Assembly (NCBI RefSeq): GCF_001418325.1
Contig: NZ_LIPN01000227.1
Coordinates: 1 to 41,203 of the forward strand
Origin: Streptomyces atriruber
GTDB taxonomy: Bacteria > Actinomycetota > Actinomycetes > Streptomycetales > Streptomycetaceae
Direction of reading: 5' to 3'
DNA: 41,203 bases
Positions 25,061 to 32,119 of this stretch are shown here, in pieces. The first letter of the stretch is position 1, and each line of letters opens with the position of its first letter. The notes beneath the pieces are model-generated. The model searched no databases, was not told the DNA's origin, and saw only the letters and a list, made by a program, of their open reading frames with translations. The position numbers and the translations under genes were made by a program.

Positions 25061-26212
25061 GTGAAGTGGTGGAGGAGCCCGCAGTGGGCCGCGGTGGGCC
25101 GGGCGGCGTTTCTGGCGTTCCTGGTGTGGACGGCCTACCAGAACGGCACCGCGACGGCCGGGGCCCGGTTCGGAGTGCCGGTGCTGATCGCGGCTGCGGT
25201 GTGCGCGGTCGTCCTTGCGGTGCCCCGTGGGCGCCGGTCGGTGGCGCCGGTGGTCGTCACCGTCGCCACTGCCTGGTGGGGGTGGGTCGTCGCCCCGTTC
25301 CTGGCCGTGGTCCTGTTCGACCTGGCAGTGGCCCGTCGCGCCCGCATCGCCCTGGTGTGTGCGGCGCTCGCGTTGGCGGGCAACCTGCTCGGGGTGCAGG
25401 CCGGCTCGATCTGGACCGACCGGCGGTGGGCGGCGACGCTGACGGTGCTGCTGTTCGGCCTGGTGGTCGGGCTGTGGCAGGGCAACCGCCGCCGCCTGCT
25501 GCGGACCCTGTCCGACCAGGTCGACCACCTGCGGGTGGAGGCCCGGCTGCGCGAGGACGCCGCCCGGGCCGCCGAGCGATCGCGAATCGCCGCCGAGATG
25601 CACGACGTCCTCGCGCACCGCCTGAGCCTGATCGCCCTGCACGCCGGTGTCCTCGCCGCCCGCTCCCTCGATCTGCCGCCCCGGGTCGCCGAGCGCCTCG
25701 CCCTGCTGCGCGACACTTCCGTCGAGTCTCTGTCAGACCTGCGCGAGGTGCTCGGCGCGCTGCGCGGACCCGCTTCCGAGGACGGCCCCGGTCCACTGGA
25801 GCCCGCGCTCAAGGACGTCCGCGACCTGGTCGACCAGGCACGTGCCGCCGGACAGGACGTCACCCTGGCCGTCGACGGCGATCCCTCGCAGGCACCGACC
25901 ACGCACCGCCTGGCCGCGTACCGGATCGTCCGGGAGGGGCTGACCAACGCCCGCAAGCACGCGCACGGCGGTCAGGTGGCCGTCCGGGTCGGCTATCTGC
26001 CGCCCGCGACCTTGGTCGAGGTCACCAACGACACCGGTTTCCCGGGCCCCGGTGCCTCGACCGGCTCCGGCTACGGCCTGGTCGGCCTGCGCGAGCGCGT
26101 CGCCGCGCTCGGTGGCCACCTCGACGCCGGCCCGGCGGGTGCGGGGTCCTGGCGCTTGGCGGCCCGGCTGCCCCACCCCACATCCTCCGACCGGAACGGC
26201 AAGTGTTCGTGA
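25061..26212 (+). CDS. Sensor histidine kinase (HisKA_3 type), second pair
   Basis: A 383-aa membrane kinase from GTG 25061 (386 aa if ATG 25052 is used). About five hydrophobic segments fill residues 10-135, with no extracellular domain. The H-box is IAAEMHDVLAHRLSLIALHA with His181. HATPase motifs are the N-box GLTNARKHAHGG, a G1-like VTNDTGFPGPG (the usual Asp-Gly of DxGxG is altered to Asn-Asp-Thr-Gly) and the G2-like GYGLVGLRERVAALGG. It overlaps its response regulator by 4 bp. Divergent placement from the methyltransferase/DedA operon makes membrane-stress control of those genes plausible. Confidence 0.88.
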   Translation: MKWWRSPQWAAVGRAAFLAFLVWTAYQNGTATAGARFGVPVLIAAAVCAVVLAVPRGRRSVAPVVVTVATAWWGWVVAPFLAVVLFDLAVARRARIALVCAALALAGNLLGVQAGSIWTDRRWAATLTVLLFGLVVGLWQGNRRRLLRTLSDQVDHLRVEARLREDAARAAERSRIAAEMHDVLAHRLSLIALHAGVLAARSLDLPPRVAERLALLRDTSVESLSDLREVLGALRGPASEDGPGPLEPALKDVRDLVDQARAAGQDVTLAVDGDPSQAPTTHRLAAYRIVREGLTNARKHAHGGQVAVRVGYLPPATLVEVTNDTGFPGPGASTGSGYGLVGLRERVAALGGHLDAGPAGAGSWRLAARLPHPTSSDRNGKCS

Positions 26213-26859
26213 TCCACGCGATGATCGTCGACGACGACGCCCTGGTCCGCCTGGGCCTGACCGACCTGCTCGACGGCGACCCCGGCATCGAGGTCGTCGC
26301 CCAGGCCACCGATGGGCTCCAGGCCATCGAGCAGGCCACCGCGCACCGCGTCGACGTTGCGCTGGTAGACGTCCGGATGCCCCGGATGGACGGCATCACC
26401 GCCACCGCCCGGCTGCGCGCTCTGCCCCAGCCGCCCAGGGTGATCACCCTGACCACCTTCGACCTCGACGAGTACGTCTACAACGCCCTCGCCGCCGGCG
26501 CCGACGGCTTCCTGCTCAAGGACACCGACCCCGCCGAGATCCTGCGCGCCGTCCACCTCGTCGCCGCCGGTTCCGCGATGCTCCACCCCAACGCGGCCCG
26601 GCGCCTGATCGACCGCTACCACGCCACCAACCAACCCCACGCCATCGCGGCCCGGGCCCACCTCGACAAACTCACCCCCCGCGAACGCGACGTCCTGGCC
26701 CTGCTCGCCGAGGGCGCCCCCAACGCCGACATCGCCACCCGCCTCGCCATGCGTGAAAGCACCGTCAAAGCCCACGTCAGCCGCATCCTCGCCGCGCTGG
26801 AGGTCACCAACCGGGTTCAAGCCGCCCTCCTCGCCCGAGACGCCGGACTCACTTCCTGA
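26209..26859 (+). CDS. NarL/FixJ-family response regulator, second pair
   Basis: A 216-aa regulator from GTG 26209 (in-frame ATG at 26221 is possible). The receiver has acidic residues Asp8-Asp10, phosphoacceptor Asp54 in LVDVRMPRMDG, and Lys in FLLKDTDP. A LuxR-type DNA-binding domain occupies about 148-210 (LTPRERDVLALLAEGAPNAD, then STVKAHVSRIL). It is translationally coupled to the preceding kinase. The likely target is the divergent methyltransferase/DedA promoter, by position only. Confidence 0.9.
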   Translation: MIHAMIVDDDALVRLGLTDLLDGDPGIEVVAQATDGLQAIEQATAHRVDVALVDVRMPRMDGITATARLRALPQPPRVITLTTFDLDEYVYNALAAGADGFLLKDTDPAEILRAVHLVAAGSAMLHPNAARRLIDRYHATNQPHAIAARAHLDKLTPRERDVLALLAEGAPNADIATRLAMRESTVKAHVSRILAALEVTNRVQAALLARDAGLTS

Positions 26860-27093
26860 CCAGACCAAAGACCGCAACCACTGAGTGTGAGTGCGGCCGA
26901 GCCGACGCCGAGTAGTGCCCGCTCCAGCAATCACTGCCTATCGCCGGTCGGTCTAAAGCCGTGGAGTCGTCCACCCCAGCCGCGACGTACCCTTCTCACG
27001 CCAAATGGCTGACTGTTCTGTGCGCAGCACGGGCACCGGCCGGGCGCGTGGGGCGCGGACGTCCAGCGTGGCACCCGCGCCCACTCAGCATCA

Positions 27094-27573
27094 CTACTCG
27101 GGCGGCACGCCATGCTCCAGGTACGCCACCGCGCCTTCATTGCGAGCGACCGCAGCGGCACAGATGCGGCGCGCTAGTCGGGGGATCGTGAGGTCGTCCA
27201 CAGCCCCGACGGGATGGAAGTCGTACGCCTTGATCTCGGAGGCTTGCAGCTTGATCTGCGCCTGAAGCTGACTTGAGAGAGTGCCTCCATCGAAGAGATA
27301 CAGAACCTTGTCCCCCTCGGAAGGGCTAGGTGCCCAGTCGACGACGAGCAGGCGCCCGATCTCCGGCGCGATGCCGAGTTCCTCCTGAACCTCACGGACG
27401 CACGCCTGTAGCGGCGACTCGCCGGCATCCACGTACCCTCCTGGGATGTCCCGGTAGTCCTTGTACGTGGGCTCAAGGAGCATGACGCGGCCATGGTCAT
27501 CAAAGAAGAGCGCGCCCGAGGCCATCCGCGGGCGCGCCATCTTCGCTTCGTGTTCGTTCTCGGTCTCGCTCAC
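27094..27573 (-). CDS. NUDIX hydrolase
   Basis: A 159-aa NUDIX domain protein. The Nudix box fits GX5EX7REUXEEXGU exactly: GYVDAGE, then eight residues later REVQEELGI, so metal-dependent pyrophosphohydrolysis of a nucleoside-diphosphate derivative is expected. Substrate unknown. GTG 27573 is preferred because a TAGGCT box lies 7 bp upstream, matching the leaderless pattern of the window, and the downstream sequence reads SETENEHEAKMARPRM. It lies 20 bp after the XRE-TPR regulator gene on the same strand; this regulator-NUDIX pairing is common in Streptomyces. Confidence 0.85.
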   Translation of the reverse strand: MSETENEHEAKMARPRMASGALFFDDHGRVMLLEPTYKDYRDIPGGYVDAGESPLQACVREVQEELGIAPEIGRLLVVDWAPSPSEGDKVLYLFDGGTLSSQLQAQIKLQASEIKAYDFHPVGAVDDLTIPRLARRICAAAVARNEGAVAYLEHGVPPE

Positions 27574-27592
27574 ATGACCGAGCCTAACCAGG

Positions 27593-28816
27593 TCACACCA
27601 CTCGAAGCCTCTCGGCCAGGTCGGCCACGGAGCGGCTCGGCCGCCCACGAGTACCGCGGACCCAGCCGAGCACGATCTCTCGGGCCATGTAGTGATGTCG
27701 GACTTGCTCCGGCGCCAGCTCTTCCGCATCCAGAACCACGCTGAGCGCGTCGTCAATGCGGTTCCGAGCCGTCAGTGCCCGCGCCGTTTCGAGGTCGTGC
27801 CGAACTCTGCGTTCGACAGGAAGCCCGCTCGTATCGACCTGAGCCCCCAGATCCGCTGCGACCTGGAAGTCTCCCAGCTCACCAGCGGTAGCCACCCTGT
27901 GGATCACGACATTGGTGGGGCCGAAAGCCGTCCACATATGGTTTCCGTCCGCCCCGAGACGCGTTGCCGTCGCCTCCGCTTCCCGCAGAAAGGCTTGTGT
28001 TGTCGCACGGTCCTCTGCGCGAGCTGCGGCCATTGAGCCCGTCAGGAAGAGGGTTCCGTAGACGGACAAGTACGCGGGGGTCGCCTCCCCCAGCCCAGGC
28101 TCAAGGAACCCGGCGGCATCGCTCACGAGCTGCACTGCGGTCTCAAAGCGTCCAGTGGACAGCAGGCAGTGCGTCACCGACCGGAAGAGCGATCCGATGA
28201 CCACGTTGTTCCCGCTCTGCTGTGCAGCGGCGAGACCGCGATCCGCAGCCATCCAAGCAAGCTCGCTTTCCCCCAACTTGCCGAGGACCATCGCCGCCCC
28301 CTGGTACGTCAAAGCGAGTAGCGCGCTCGCTTCCTCCCGCTCCTCCCCGACGCAGGTGCGCACGGCGAGCAGGGCATCCGAGAGGATCAGGGGCAACTGG
28401 CGTGTGGCGAAGCCGTATTGGGACCCCTGGTAGGCGTCCCACACCTCGCTCACGTCGGATCGCAGCGCGGTCAGACTCGGGGGTTCGCCGTCCGCCGGCG
28501 CGCCAAGGAGCGGGGTCAACTGCCGGTAGTCCATGAGCGCTTCGCGTAGGGCAGGGACCGTGCGTCGCCCGCTGTCTGCGGACCACTCCAACAGCGTCGG
28601 TTCGCCGATGAGGTCACCGATGGACACGTCCAACGCGTGAGCCAGTGCCCGGATGACAGAGAGTCTGTCGAGCTCGATGCGGTTGTTCTCCGCTTTGCCG
28701 AGCCAATCGGCAGTGCGCCCAACCAGTCCGGCCAGCACTTCTTGGGACACGCCGCGGCGATGGCGGTACCACGCGACCCGCTCACCGATCGTCAGTTGCT
28801 GCGTCATTCCTCGCAT
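27593..28816 (-). CDS. XRE-family regulator with TPR-like sensor domain
   Basis: A 407-aa protein (404 aa from ATG 28807). The N-terminal XRE helix-turn-helix (about 8-70) includes RRGVSQEVLAGLVGRTADWL and IGDLIGEPTLL. Residues ~95-400 are all-helical with repeated Ala/Leu-rich pairs (AWMAADRGLAAAQQSG, ARALTARNRIDDAL) typical of TPR sensor domains in Streptomyces XRE-TPR regulators. A peptide or small-molecule ligand is possible. An inverted repeat overlaps its promoter region, so autoregulation is likely. Neither start has a well-spaced Shine-Dalgarno sequence. Confidence 0.85.
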   Translation of the reverse strand: MRGMTQQLTIGERVAWYRHRRGVSQEVLAGLVGRTADWLGKAENNRIELDRLSVIRALAHALDVSIGDLIGEPTLLEWSADSGRRTVPALREALMDYRQLTPLLGAPADGEPPSLTALRSDVSEVWDAYQGSQYGFATRQLPLILSDALLAVRTCVGEEREEASALLALTYQGAAMVLGKLGESELAWMAADRGLAAAQQSGNNVVIGSLFRSVTHCLLSTGRFETAVQLVSDAAGFLEPGLGEATPAYLSVYGTLFLTGSMAAARAEDRATTQAFLREAEATATRLGADGNHMWTAFGPTNVVIHRVATAGELGDFQVAADLGAQVDTSGLPVERRVRHDLETARALTARNRIDDALSVVLDAEELAPEQVRHHYMAREIVLGWVRGTRGRPSRSVADLAERLRVV

Positions 28817-28830
28817 GACTTCAGCGTCAC

Positions 28831-28870
28831 CTCAGTTGACATGAGGACCCCGGAAGGATTTTCCGGGGTC
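28831..28870. promoter_or_regulatory. Two adjoining inverted repeats in a divergent promoter region
   Basis: CCTCA and TGAGG (28831-28847) form a short dyad around TTGACA. It abuts a perfect 10-bp inverted repeat, GACCCCGGAA/TTCCGGGGTC at 28847-28870 with a 4-nt gap. They lie between the XRE gene (minus) and a small plus-strand gene. They are candidate operators; the second could also act as a hairpin. Confidence 0.5.
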
Positions 28871-28943
28871 AGTTCAGGGTCGCGCCATAGCGTCATGGGT
28901 GTCGAGATCGAGACGCCAACGATGGTGGCAAGGAGGCGCGGCT

Positions 28944-29138
28944 ATGTCTCTGACGGCTAAGGAACGGCACCAAGTGATGGTGGCCCTTGCAGAGCTCTCC
29001 ATGGAAGTGGGCGCCCTTGCACAGAGGGCGCAACGGTTGGCATTGCCCGTTACTCCGCCCTGCCCTGCTCCTCCAGCTGCCGCAGGCGTCCGTCCAAGCG
29101 GCCCAGATGCTCACGCATCGATTCGATCTCCCGCATGA
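28944..29138 (+). CDS. Small hypothetical protein (64 aa)
   Basis: ATG 28944 is preceded by an excellent ribosome site, AAGGAGG with a 7-nt spacer. Residues 1-32 form a plausible amphipathic helix pair (LTAKERHQVMVALAELSMEV), after which the sequence is Pro/Ala-rich and overlaps the 3' end of the GntR gene on the other strand by 89 bp. I do not recognise the family. The N-terminal part looks coding, the tail less so. Confidence 0.5.
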   Translation: MSLTAKERHQVMVALAELSMEVGALAQRAQRLALPVTPPCPAPPAAAGVRPSGPDAHASIRSPA

Positions 29139-29418
29139 TCGCGGTGAACTCGTCACTTGGGGCCGATACTTCCTGATCTGCTGGACTGCGAGCGCTCACG
29201 AAGTAGCCGCGAGTCGAGTCCGGCGCAACCAATCCCCACTTCGTGAGTAGCTGGACAGCCTTTGTCGCTGTCCCGGGAGCTACCTCAAAGCGTTCAGCGA
29301 TCGCACGGACCGAGGGCAGTTTGTCCCCGACCTTCACCTTGCCGGTATTGATCTCCTCCCGCAGGGCCTCAGCGATCTGCTCGTTCACCCGTCGCGCGTC
29401 GTCAGCAGTCGGTGTCAT
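29050..29418 (-). CDS. GntR-family regulator, KorSA-like short form
   Basis: A 122-aa regulator with a GntR winged helix (about residues 8-76: GDKLPSVRAIAERFEVAPGT then ATKAVQLLTKWGLV). It lacks a full FadR/HutC effector domain and ends in a predicted coiled coil (SDEFTAIMREIESMREHLGR). Short GntR proteins such as KorSA of pSAM2 repress transfer or excision genes in actinobacterial elements. This one is divergent from the transfer region and faces a repeat-rich intergenic site, so a similar repressor role is likely. Confidence 0.82.
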   Translation of the reverse strand: MTPTADDARRVNEQIAEALREEINTGKVKVGDKLPSVRAIAERFEVAPGTATKAVQLLTKWGLVAPDSTRGYFVSARSPADQEVSAPSDEFTAIMREIESMREHLGRLDGRLRQLEEQGRAE

Positions 29419-29442
29419 GCCCCGATGTTAACGCCTACTGAT

Positions 29443-29500
29443 CTAGCACAGCCAGCACGAACAGCACGGAATCTTGTGCTGGTTGTATCAGTCGTGCTAG
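29443..29500. promoter_or_regulatory. Candidate operator: 9-bp-phased AGCAC repeats with inverted copies
   Basis: AGCAC occurs at 29445, 29454 and 29463, an exact 9-bp period. The complement GTGCT occurs at 29476 and 29494. The outermost copies extend to CTAGCAC and GTGCTAG as an inverted pair (29443-29449 and 29494-29500). The cluster begins 25 bp upstream of the GntR start, so it is the obvious binding site for that repressor. Iteron-like function is an alternative. Confidence 0.6.
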
Positions 29501-29618
29501 AACAGTGTCAGTTGCTCGCCCGTAACGGCAGAGCACACGTAAGGCCTGTTTGACCTGCATAAACGCCCGGAGAGGTCCGTACTAGGCGGATCGCCTCGAA
29601 GGAAGCGACTGGCTGTAT

Positions 29619-30169
29619 TTGAGAACTCAAGAGGGATCGTGCGGGGCTGACGCGAGAGTGGCAGTCACGGTAGGTGCCTAGGGCGAGGGTCCGGGGGCAA
29701 ACCGCCGTGGTGAACCGTGGCTCTCCCCCTACGCGCCTGGCAGGCGCCACCCGGTCTCGGGTGTGGGGAAGGACAGCGGAGCCCCAATGCATGTGGCGGC
29801 AAGAGTGAGACCGCCCCCGCGGCGACCGGGTGATGTCGTCGGCGGCAACGCCAAGCCCACCGGCTCCGGATAAACCCCTGCACTGTGGGGGTGCCGCCCG
29901 GTGTGGGCCGCCCTGCTGGCGTCAGAGCAGTGATGATGACGCCCCGATTCTCCCGGCTCGGGGCCGGCGGTTCGCAGCAACGAACTGCCGGTGAAGCCGT
30001 GTCCCGACTTCATTGAGGGGGTCGGTGTGAACCGACGACATCGCAAGGCGTCGCCGTGGTCGACCGGCACGGCGACGTCGTTTGATCTGTGGTCCGCGAG
30101 CACAGCAGGACGCTCCCGGGCAACCGGTCGTCTTCTACCGAGACGCGGCGGCTAGCGCCGCGCCGGTTG
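29619..30169 (+). ncRNA. Highly structured ORF-free leader, possible ncRNA or oriT
   Basis: This ~550-bp stretch has no convincing gene but a dense run of hairpins. Clear ones are GCGCCT/AGGCGC (29733-29747), GGCGG/CCGCC (29795-29815), GGCGTCA/TGACGCC (29918-29943), an 11-bp stem with one G-T pair (29964-29991), a perfect 10-bp stem CGTCGCCGTG/CACGGCGACG (30049-30077), and CGCGGCG/CGCCGCG (30144-30162) nested within CAACCGG/CCGGTTG (30121-30169). It lies between the GntR operator and the first transfer-region gene. A structured leader RNA, a trans-acting RNA or an origin of transfer are all possible. Strand and ends are guesses. Confidence 0.45.
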
Positions 30170-30267
30170 CCTCCTCCGTCCGTCCGGCCGCTCTTCGGGG
30201 CGCGTCCGTACGGGCGGGGTTGAGGGGAGCCGGAACAGGCCGACGCTCCACTCGAAGGGAGTTGTTC

Positions 30268-30696
30268 ATGTGGGCCAGCGTGATTGCTGTGTCCGGGACC
30301 CTGCTGGGGTCCATCACCGCGTATTTCCTACAACAGCGCGGCTCTGACCGGGCGGCGCTACGGCGTGACCGCCTGATGGCGGTGTGCGCGTTGACGGTGG
30401 CGCTGGCCGATCACCGTCGTGCCATGTGGGTTCGCGAAGACCTGCGGCTTACCGGCGTGGACGACATCGTCTACGAGGCGGCCCGGGGTGAAAGCCACGT
30501 GACGCGGAGCGCGATCACCGCACCGTTGACCACGCTGTGCATCCTTGCCCCGGTGCTGGCGGGGGTGGCGCAGGACGCGGTCGATGCCGCTTATGGCTTG
30601 CGTGGCGCAGGGTCGCCGCAGGCTCTGAATACCGCAAGGCAGAGGGCGATAGACGCCTGTGAGCGGTTGGTCCGCGAAGCCTCAAAGACCTTCTGA
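30268..30696 (+). CDS. Small membrane-anchored hypothetical protein
   Basis: 142 aa from ATG 30268, with AAGGGAG 6 nt upstream. One N-terminal transmembrane segment (about residues 4-24, ASVIAVSGTLLGSITAYFL) is followed by a basic, helical soluble part (QQRGSDRAALRRDRLMAVCA, then Ala-rich helices). No family recognised. It is the first gene after the structured leader, so it probably belongs to the element's transfer or maintenance functions. Confidence 0.7.
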   Translation: MWASVIAVSGTLLGSITAYFLQQRGSDRAALRRDRLMAVCALTVALADHRRAMWVREDLRLTGVDDIVYEAARGESHVTRSAITAPLTTLCILAPVLAGVAQDAVDAAYGLRGAGSPQALNTARQRAIDACERLVREASKTF

Positions 30697-30789
30697 ACTC
30701 CCCCTCAACGGCGTGCGCCCCCGGAGCGGCTACTCCGGGGGCGCCATTGGGCCGTTCCCATCCCGTCTGATCCCAGAGGAGTACGACCC

Positions 30790-31116
30790 ATGAAGTGCAT
30801 CGTTGCCGGTCATACCGCCGTTACCGCAAAGGAGTTAGCAGAACTGGCGATGGGCGTCGCCGAGCGTTCGGCGGGGTTCGATACGGAACTGTTCACCGGC
30901 GCCGCCACGGAGTCGGAAGAGGACCGGGCGGCGCGGCTGGCCGTGGCGCGCGAGGTGCTCGCGGATTTGCGCGAGGCCGATCCGGTGGCTGCGGCCTACG
31001 CCCGCGCCCTGCTGAAGGCAAGCGACCTCCCCAAGCCTGCGCCGCGCTCGCGCAGGGCCCGGGCGGGACGTCGGACGCCGGTGTGCACCGCGCAGGGCTT
31101 GGCGGTAGCGGCATGA
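30790..31116 (+). CDS. Hypothetical protein, first gene of a four-gene overlapping operon
   Basis: 108 aa from ATG 30790 after GAGGAG. The middle is helical and acidic; the C-terminus is Pro/Arg-rich. The stop overlaps the diguanylate cyclase start (ATGA). Leu16 is a TTA codon, which in Streptomyces makes translation dependent on the bldA tRNA; because the downstream gene is coupled, this could gate it too. No family recognised. Confidence 0.75.
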   Translation: MKCIVAGHTAVTAKELAELAMGVAERSAGFDTELFTGAATESEEDRAARLAVAREVLADLREADPVAAAYARALLKASDLPKPAPRSRRARAGRRTPVCTAQGLAVAA

Positions 31117-31781
31117 GCCAGACCATGGCGGCCCTGTCCGCCGCCCTGCCCCTCGCGGCCGGATGGTCCGTGAACAACCGGTGGCTGCGTCGCCGGATCG
31201 AGGCCGCGCGCCACGACCCGCTGACCGGCCTGTGGACCCGCGAGGCGTTCGAGGAACACGCCCGCAAGAGCCTGAGCCACAAGCAGCAGTGGGCCGTGCT
31301 GGTGCTGGATCTCAACCGGTTCAAGCAGACCAACGACACCTACGGCCACGCGGCCGGGGATGCGGTCCTCAGCGCGACCGGCCAGCGCCTGGGCGCATGG
31401 GCGGCCGCGCATCACGGCGTGGCCGGACGACTGGGCGGGGACGAGTTCGCCGCCATCACCGACGTGAGCGGTACGAGGGACACCGTCACCGGCACCCTCA
31501 GCGCGAAGCTGCTGAATCTGATCGGCCGACTTGAGCAGCCCGTTGTTTTCGAGGGGCGCGTGATCGACGTGCGCGTGTCGGTCGGGGTGGCTCGCTCCGA
31601 GCGGGCTGAGCTGTCGGCTCTGCTGCGGCTGGCCGATGAGCACATGTACCGGATCAAGCAGCAAGGCGGCGGTTTCAGCATCGCCCCCACGCACGAACAC
31701 CGCCCGGCGCTCGGCACGGTCAACGGCCGCCGCGCAGGGCGCCCTGGTACCCACTGCGCACCGGAAGGCAGGACCCCATGA
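31113..31781 (+). CDS. GGDEF-domain diguanylate cyclase
   Basis: A 222-aa protein. Residues 1-30 contain a short hydrophobic segment. A GGDEF domain fills about 33-195: DPLTGLWTREAFEEH at the start, the substrate-binding LDLNRFKQTNDTYGHAAGD, and an intact active-site loop RLGGDEF at 108-112. No RxxD inhibitory site is seen five residues before the loop, so product feedback is probably absent. It should make cyclic di-GMP from two GTP. It is locked in an operon by ATGA overlaps on both sides. Cyclic di-GMP controls development in Streptomyces through BldD, so the element could influence the host's life cycle. Confidence 0.88.
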   Translation: MSQTMAALSAALPLAAGWSVNNRWLRRRIEAARHDPLTGLWTREAFEEHARKSLSHKQQWAVLVLDLNRFKQTNDTYGHAAGDAVLSATGQRLGAWAAAHHGVAGRLGGDEFAAITDVSGTRDTVTGTLSAKLLNLIGRLEQPVVFEGRVIDVRVSVGVARSERAELSALLRLADEHMYRIKQQGGGFSIAPTHEHRPALGTVNGRRAGRPGTHCAPEGRTP

Positions 31782-32119
31782 ACTACGCCGACAGCGTGCA
31801 GGACTTGTCGCCTGCCTTGGCGGCGCTGCGGTTGCTGGCCGTGGACTTCGCGAAGATGCCCGCGCCGACCGTGCGCGTCTCGCCGGTCTTCCCGGCGGTG
31901 CTGGATCTGTCCCTGCACGGCGACTTGGGGGCGTTCGAGCCGTGGCGGCTCGCGCTCGGCATCGCCCGCGAGGACATCGACTTCCACACGCAGGGCGACG
32001 GTCGTACGTGGGTGCTGTGCGCCGACACCGACTATGCCGGTGCCCGCGTGACCTTGTACGCCTTCGGCGACGTGCTGCGTCGCACCCTGAACGTGGTGGG
32101 AGGCTGCCATGCCGCGTAA
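31778..32119 (+). CDS. Hypothetical protein between cyclase and SpdB-like gene
   Basis: 113 aa from ATG 31778, overlapping the cyclase stop by 4 bp and the next gene by 11 bp. The sequence is a mixed alpha/beta soluble protein (LAALRLLAVDFAKMPAPTVR, then DGRTWVLCADTDYAGARVTL). No motif recognised. Tight coupling implies a shared role with the SpdB-like protein. Confidence 0.75.
   Translation: MNYADSVQDLSPALAALRLLAVDFAKMPAPTVRVSPVFPAVLDLSLHGDLGAFEPWRLALGIAREDIDFHTQGDGRTWVLCADTDYAGARVTLYAFGDVLRRTLNVVGGCHAA

Noticed and set aside
29508..30103. Two minus-strand open frames across the structured leader
   Set aside because: They lack ribosome sites and have erratic composition; the hairpin structure explains the region better.
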